Below, piece by piece: positions 33,276-34,563 of a stretch of 34,563 nt of DNA. Origin of the DNA: Monoraphidium neglectum. Lineage: Eukaryota; Chlorophyta; Chlorophyceae; Sphaeropleales; Selenastraceae. The position numbers were made by a program, and so were the translations under genes. Location: assembly GCF_000611645.1 (NCBI RefSeq), contig NW_014013536.1, positions 11,349 to 45,911 of the forward strand, in the 5' to 3' direction. Position 1 is the stretch's first letter; each line of letters opens with the position of its first letter. The notes beneath the pieces are model-generated. The model was given only the letters and a program-made list of their open reading frames with translations, was not told the DNA's origin and made no database searches.

Positions 33276-34563
33276 TCATGGGGCAGGTGCCAGCTGCTGC
33301 TCCGCCGCAGTCCGCAGACGCCCGGACTGCGCGCCGGCGGCACGTGGCCGCCCAGCCGCCGCCGCCGCCGCCCCGCGCCGCCGGGCCTCAGGGGCCGCCT
33401 CTGGCCGCTGCTCATCTGCCGCGGCCGCGGCCCCGCCCGCACCGACGCCCTTCCCCACCGCCGCGCCAGCGTCCGCGCCGCCGAAGCCTGAGCCGGCCGC
33501 CTCTCCGAGCGCGCTGTTGTCAAGCCGGGCGCCCCCGGCCCCGCCGCCGCCGCCGCTCCACAATCGCGCGCGCGGGGCGCGGCCGTCGGCCGTCGGCGCG
33601 GGGGCGCTGCACGCGGCGGCGGCCGCGGCCTCGGCGGCGGACGCCCTCGCGGCCAGCAGCAGCGGGTGGTCCCTAAAAGCCGGCAAGGGTCGCGGCGGCG
33701 TGGGCGGCGCTTTCAACGCCCGCTCGAAGGTTGCATTCTGTACGCATCACCGAGGGCCGGCGCCGGCCAGAGCTCGATCTTCGGCGCCTTTGGCTGAGGA
33801 CACCCCGCGACGCGGCTTGCCGAGGGAGTGTCGAGGCCACCCCTTGGCATCCGTGCCAAAAGCTTGTCGTGAGCGGCGCCCCCAGGGCCCGCGGCCCGCG
33901 GCATGCGGCACGCGGCACGCGGCCGGCGCCGGCCCTCGCCCCGCGACGGCCCGCCGCCCGGCCCCCCCACCTAGGCAGCGGCGCCCGCAACAGCACGAGA
34001 GCCTCCAGCACGCAGCGCCGCTCCCGCACGTCCAGCTTGCCCCGCGACGCCAGGAGCGCCGCGCGCGCCGCCAGCCGCGCGAGCGCCTTGTCGGGCGGCC
34101 GGTAGCGCAGCACGCGCAGCGCCCACAGGCAGTTGGTGAGCTCCTGGGGGGTGGGTGTGCGCGGCGGAGGCGAGGGCGCGGCAGGTTTTGCGGGGGCGGT
34201 CCGTTCAAAACATTCACCAGACTTAGTGGTGTCTGGAACACCGGTGGAGCTCAGCTTTGTTCTCGGCGGCCAGAAACTTGGGGGATCAACGGTCTGTGCA
34301 TGGTAAGCATTGGAGTCAGCCACGTCCTGGGTGCCTCAAAATCAAGGCGACCGGCGCCCGCAAGCGGGGCGTGGCAGGGACTGCGGGGTTGTGTGTGCGA
34401 AGGTACGGCGATAGCGCAGCGATGCGGCGTGCGGCGCGCGCGCCGTGATGCGCACGCGGCGGCTCCCACCTGGTGCCCAAGCTCCCCCGAGCGCCGCGCC
34501 ATCGCGGCGCTGGCGCGCGCGATCCACTGCACCGGCGGCTGCGCGCGCAGCCTGGGGGCGGGG
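33276..34563 (-). CDS. C-terminal part of a protein with OPR/FASTK-like helical repeats (5' end off window)
   Basis: Exons on minus: 34551-34470 (acceptor at the very edge), 34143-33971 and 33672-33276 (TGA). They join with matching phases (phase 2 in, 0, then 2) and encode about 217 residues of the C-terminus. The repeat-like part reads PVQWIARASAAMARRSGELG, then ELTNCLWALRVLRYRPPDKA, then RERRCVLEALVLLRAPLP. The ELTNCLWALRVL signature resembles the repeats of octotricopeptide and FASTK-like RNA-binding proteins, which act mostly in plastids and mitochondria on RNA stability and translation. The last 132 codons are Ala/Gly-rich and probably disordered; no RAP domain is visible. Only two to three repeats are in view, so the family call rests on a short stretch. 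Confidence 0.6.

Overview
The window is nuclear DNA from a green alga (Chlorophyta, most likely a chlorophycean of the Chlamydomonadales/Sphaeropleales kind). The evidence is GC-rich genes split by many short introns with GTGAG-type donors and GCAG acceptors, a TGTAA polyadenylation signal after a ribosomal protein gene, abundant (CAG)n and (CA)n tracts, and extracellular-matrix genes of the pherophorin family. No prokaryotic operon, rRNA, tRNA, CRISPR array or intact transposon was seen. Two assembly gaps (N) are present at 10108-11001 and 23588-23981. Gene models were spliced by hand from reading frame, splice signals and comparison between paralogues; no transcript evidence was available.

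Left half (1 to about 19 kb): three head-to-tail paralogues on the minus strand, here called P3 (19013-14624), P2 (12732-6573) and P1 (3848 to beyond the left edge). Each encodes a signal peptide, a pherophorin-like domain (DUF3707 type) on three exons, and then a chain of CARDB-like, Ig-fold adhesion modules. Exon lengths and intron phases match across the three genes. P1 and P2 are a recent duplication that includes about 420 bp of upstream sequence; P3 is older. P2 has seven CARDB modules, P3 has four, and P1 has four with the last cut by the window edge. P1 has lost the first CARDB exon. The proteins are probably secreted cell-wall or matrix glycoproteins of modular design.

Middle (19-22.9 kb): gene-poor sequence with a short GC-rich tandem repeat carrying a perfect hairpin, and no gene I can name.

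Right half: a TVP38/TMEM64-type (VTT/DedA superfamily) membrane protein gene on minus (25100-22881); a gene on minus with two degenerate cyclic-nucleotide-binding-like domains (26047 to about 30.6 kb), the second split by a 308-codon low-complexity segment; the complete four-exon gene for ribosomal protein eS25 (RPS25) on plus (31154-32667); and the 3' part of a gene on minus with OPR/FASTK-like helical repeats (33276 to beyond the right edge). The matrix cluster is the most unusual part. The other genes look like unrelated neighbours.
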